Assembly (NCBI GenBank): GCA_016935985.1
Contig: JAFGPW010000005.1
Coordinates: forward strand, 124,001 to 188,000
Direction: 5' to 3'
From: Candidatus Woesearchaeota archaeon
GTDB taxonomy: Archaea; Nanobdellota; Nanobdellia; Woesearchaeales; JAFGPW01
Length of the DNA: 64,000 nucleotides
This document shows, piece after piece, positions 47,501 to 50,500 of this stretch (position 1 is its first letter; the number at the start of each line of letters is the position of its first letter). The notes beneath the pieces were generated by a model. It had not been told where the DNA came from. It searched no databases and saw only the letters and a program-made list of their open reading frames with translations. The translations under genes were made by a program, and so were the position numbers.

Positions 47501-50500
47501 GTCGAACAGACGCGCCAGGGCAGCGTCCAGATCCAGGTCACGCTCGACGCGGCCGAGGACATCCGCGTCTACGACAATGACCAGTTCATGCGTGCCGAAG
47601 GGCAGCAGACCGGCAACTACACCTTCAGCCTCGCGTTGCTCCAGAACCAGAACAACAACATCTACGCGAACGCGACTGATGAGCACGGGAACTGGGCGCT
47701 CTCGAACGAGCTCGATGTCCTCCACGACAATCTCGTCCCCGAGCTCGTCTCGACCTCCCCGGCGAACCTCTCCCGCAGCAACGACGTCGACTACGTCGAG
47801 GCCGTCCTCTCTGACCGGACCTACGGCGCGGGCATCGACCCCGACCAGACGACGATCGCGCTCGCGCTCGCCAACGGCACCGCCGTCCCCGGCCAGGTCT
47901 CCAAGGCGGCCGTCGCGAACGGCTACCGGCTCAGGTTCCAGCCCTCGGTGCCGCTCGAGTCCTACGCCGTCGCGAGCACCTTCCGGGCGACCGTCACGGC
48001 GGCCGACGAGCTCTCCAACAGCGTCACCTTCCCCTTCGAATTCGTCGTCGACATCAGGGCGCCGAACATCATCGTCACGCATCCGTCCTCGAGCCCCCGC
48101 TACACCAACACCACGAACGAGACCATCCAGGGACACGTGGTCTCGCAGAACCCGATACCCACCTTCCTGATCGCCGGCGTGCAGGTCCCGCTCATCGGCG
48201 GCGGGTTCCTCCATCCGGTCGTCCTCCAGCAGACCTCCCAGCAGCAGAGCTACAGCCTGCGGGCGACCGACAGCCTCGGCAACATAGCGGACACGAGCGT
48301 CTCCTTCATCTACGACGGTACGGCGCCTACGCTCACCCTCACGGTCGTGACGCCCACGAACGAGAGCCAGCAGGTGGTCACCGGGACCTACGGCGACAAC
48401 CTCGGCATCGAGGGCATCGCGCTCTCCGTCGTCCAGGACCAGGACGGCGACGGGATGCCGGAGACCGTCCCCTACGGGGTCGTGTTCGATTCCGACACCG
48501 CCTGGCACGCCGACCTGACGCTCTACGACGGTGAGAATGTGGTGACCGCACGCGCGACCGACCACGCCGGGAATGGGGTGAGCGTCACGAGGTCGATCAC
48601 CCTTGACCAGGACATCGCGAACCCCTCGATCGACCCCCTCCCTGCCTTCACGAACACGCCGATCGACGTCAGCGGGACCATCGAACTCGACACGACCGTG
48701 GAGCTCTGGATCAACAACCTCCTGCGCGACTCGCGTAGGATCAGCTCGACGCTCCCTCCGCAGACGGTCTCGATCGGCACTGCGCTCTCCCCCCAGGACC
48801 TGACCCTCGAGGCCGGCACCAACCTCACGTTCCAGAACACTCTCGGCGTGGACGTCACGCTCGGCGGCGCCTTCTCAGGCGCCATACCGCCGGGAGGCAA
48901 CCGCACCTTCTCCGGCCTTGTCCCGAACACCTACACCTACACCATCACCACGCCGGTCTACACGCTCACCGGGACGGCGACGGTCCAGCCCAGGAGCACC
49001 CGATACGCCTTTACCGGTGTCAACCTCTCCTCATACGCCGCCTACAGCGGCAACCGCTACCTGATCAGGACACGGGCGCGGGACGACGCGGGGAACGCCG
49101 CCTGGAGCGGCACCCGGGAGGTCAGGTACGACGACGAGAAGCCCGAGATTCTCGGCCTCTCGCCCGGCGACGGCAACTTCATCGCCGAGACCTCGACCGC
49201 CATCAGCGCGATCCTGCAGGACAACCTCCAGCTCAACGCCTCCTCGATCGCCTTCGAGCTGGACGGGCAGCCGCTGCAGTACACGTTCGACGGGACGACG
49301 CTCCGCGCGGATGCGGCGAACCTCTCCCAGACCGAGCATCGCATCCGCATCGCGGTCTCGGACATCATCGGGAACACCGCGGTCTCGGACACGACCTTCA
49401 CGGTGAACATCCTGCAGCCCGCGCGCCCCGGCGTCACCTTCTCCAACCAGACGCTCCTCGGCGAGCTCCGGTACACGCGGGATACCCAGCCGTTCCTCGC
49501 CGTCAACTTCACCGCCCAGGTGACCGACGTCACGGCGACGCTCGACGGCCAGCCGCTCGAGCTCCTCTCGAGCCAGAACAGCACCGGCTTCCTCTTCCGG
49601 CCGACCGCGGCGCTGAACGATAGCGGCTACCGCCTGACCGTGCGGGCGCGCCGGCTCGTCTACGGCCAGAGCAACTACGGGGAATGGACGTACGACGTGA
49701 TCGTCGACACCGTGCGGCCGGCCATCTACACGAGCCTGATCGACGGCGCGGACTACGTGCCCGGCATGCGGATCGCCGCCACCCAGCCGACGATCGAGCT
49801 CACCTACTCCGAGGCGCACCTCGCCACCGTCAGCGTCGGCTCGCAGGACTACGGCGACCTCCCGTCAGGCGATTTCCTCAAGCTGCCCATCCAGAACATC
49901 CAGCTGACCGAGGGCGACAACTACCTTCCGGTTACCATCAGGGACCGCGCTGGCTGGGAATACGCAGCCCCCGACACGCACCTCGTCAGGGACACCACCG
50001 CCCCCACCATCACCCTCATCGCCGACCGGGCCTCGACGCGCCAGACAGCTGTCCAGCTCACCATCGGCACCGACCGCGCGGACTGGATCACCATCCACAG
50101 GAACAACCTACCACTCATGCCGCTCGAGAACATCGCCGGGACCTATCTCATCACCGTGCCGCTCGAGCCGGACATGATCAACCACTTCTACGCGACCGTC
50201 TACGACGACCTCGGCAACAGCAGGGACTCAGGCATCGTCCGCGTGCTCCAGGACTCGCTCGCCCCCGCGCTCACGGCCTACCTGCCCGGCGAGAACGCGC
50301 GCCTCGCCGCGCTCACCCAGGCGCAGGCGACGCTGGACGACCGGCCCTTCGGCGTCGGCATCGACCTATCGGCCTCGCGCATCGAGGTCCTCGACGCGCA
50401 GGGCAACGACCGCGGCGGCATCAGGACGCATGACAGCGAGAGCACCCTGTTCCTTTCCGGCCTGAGCCTGCCCGACGGCGACTACCTGCTCCGCATCACC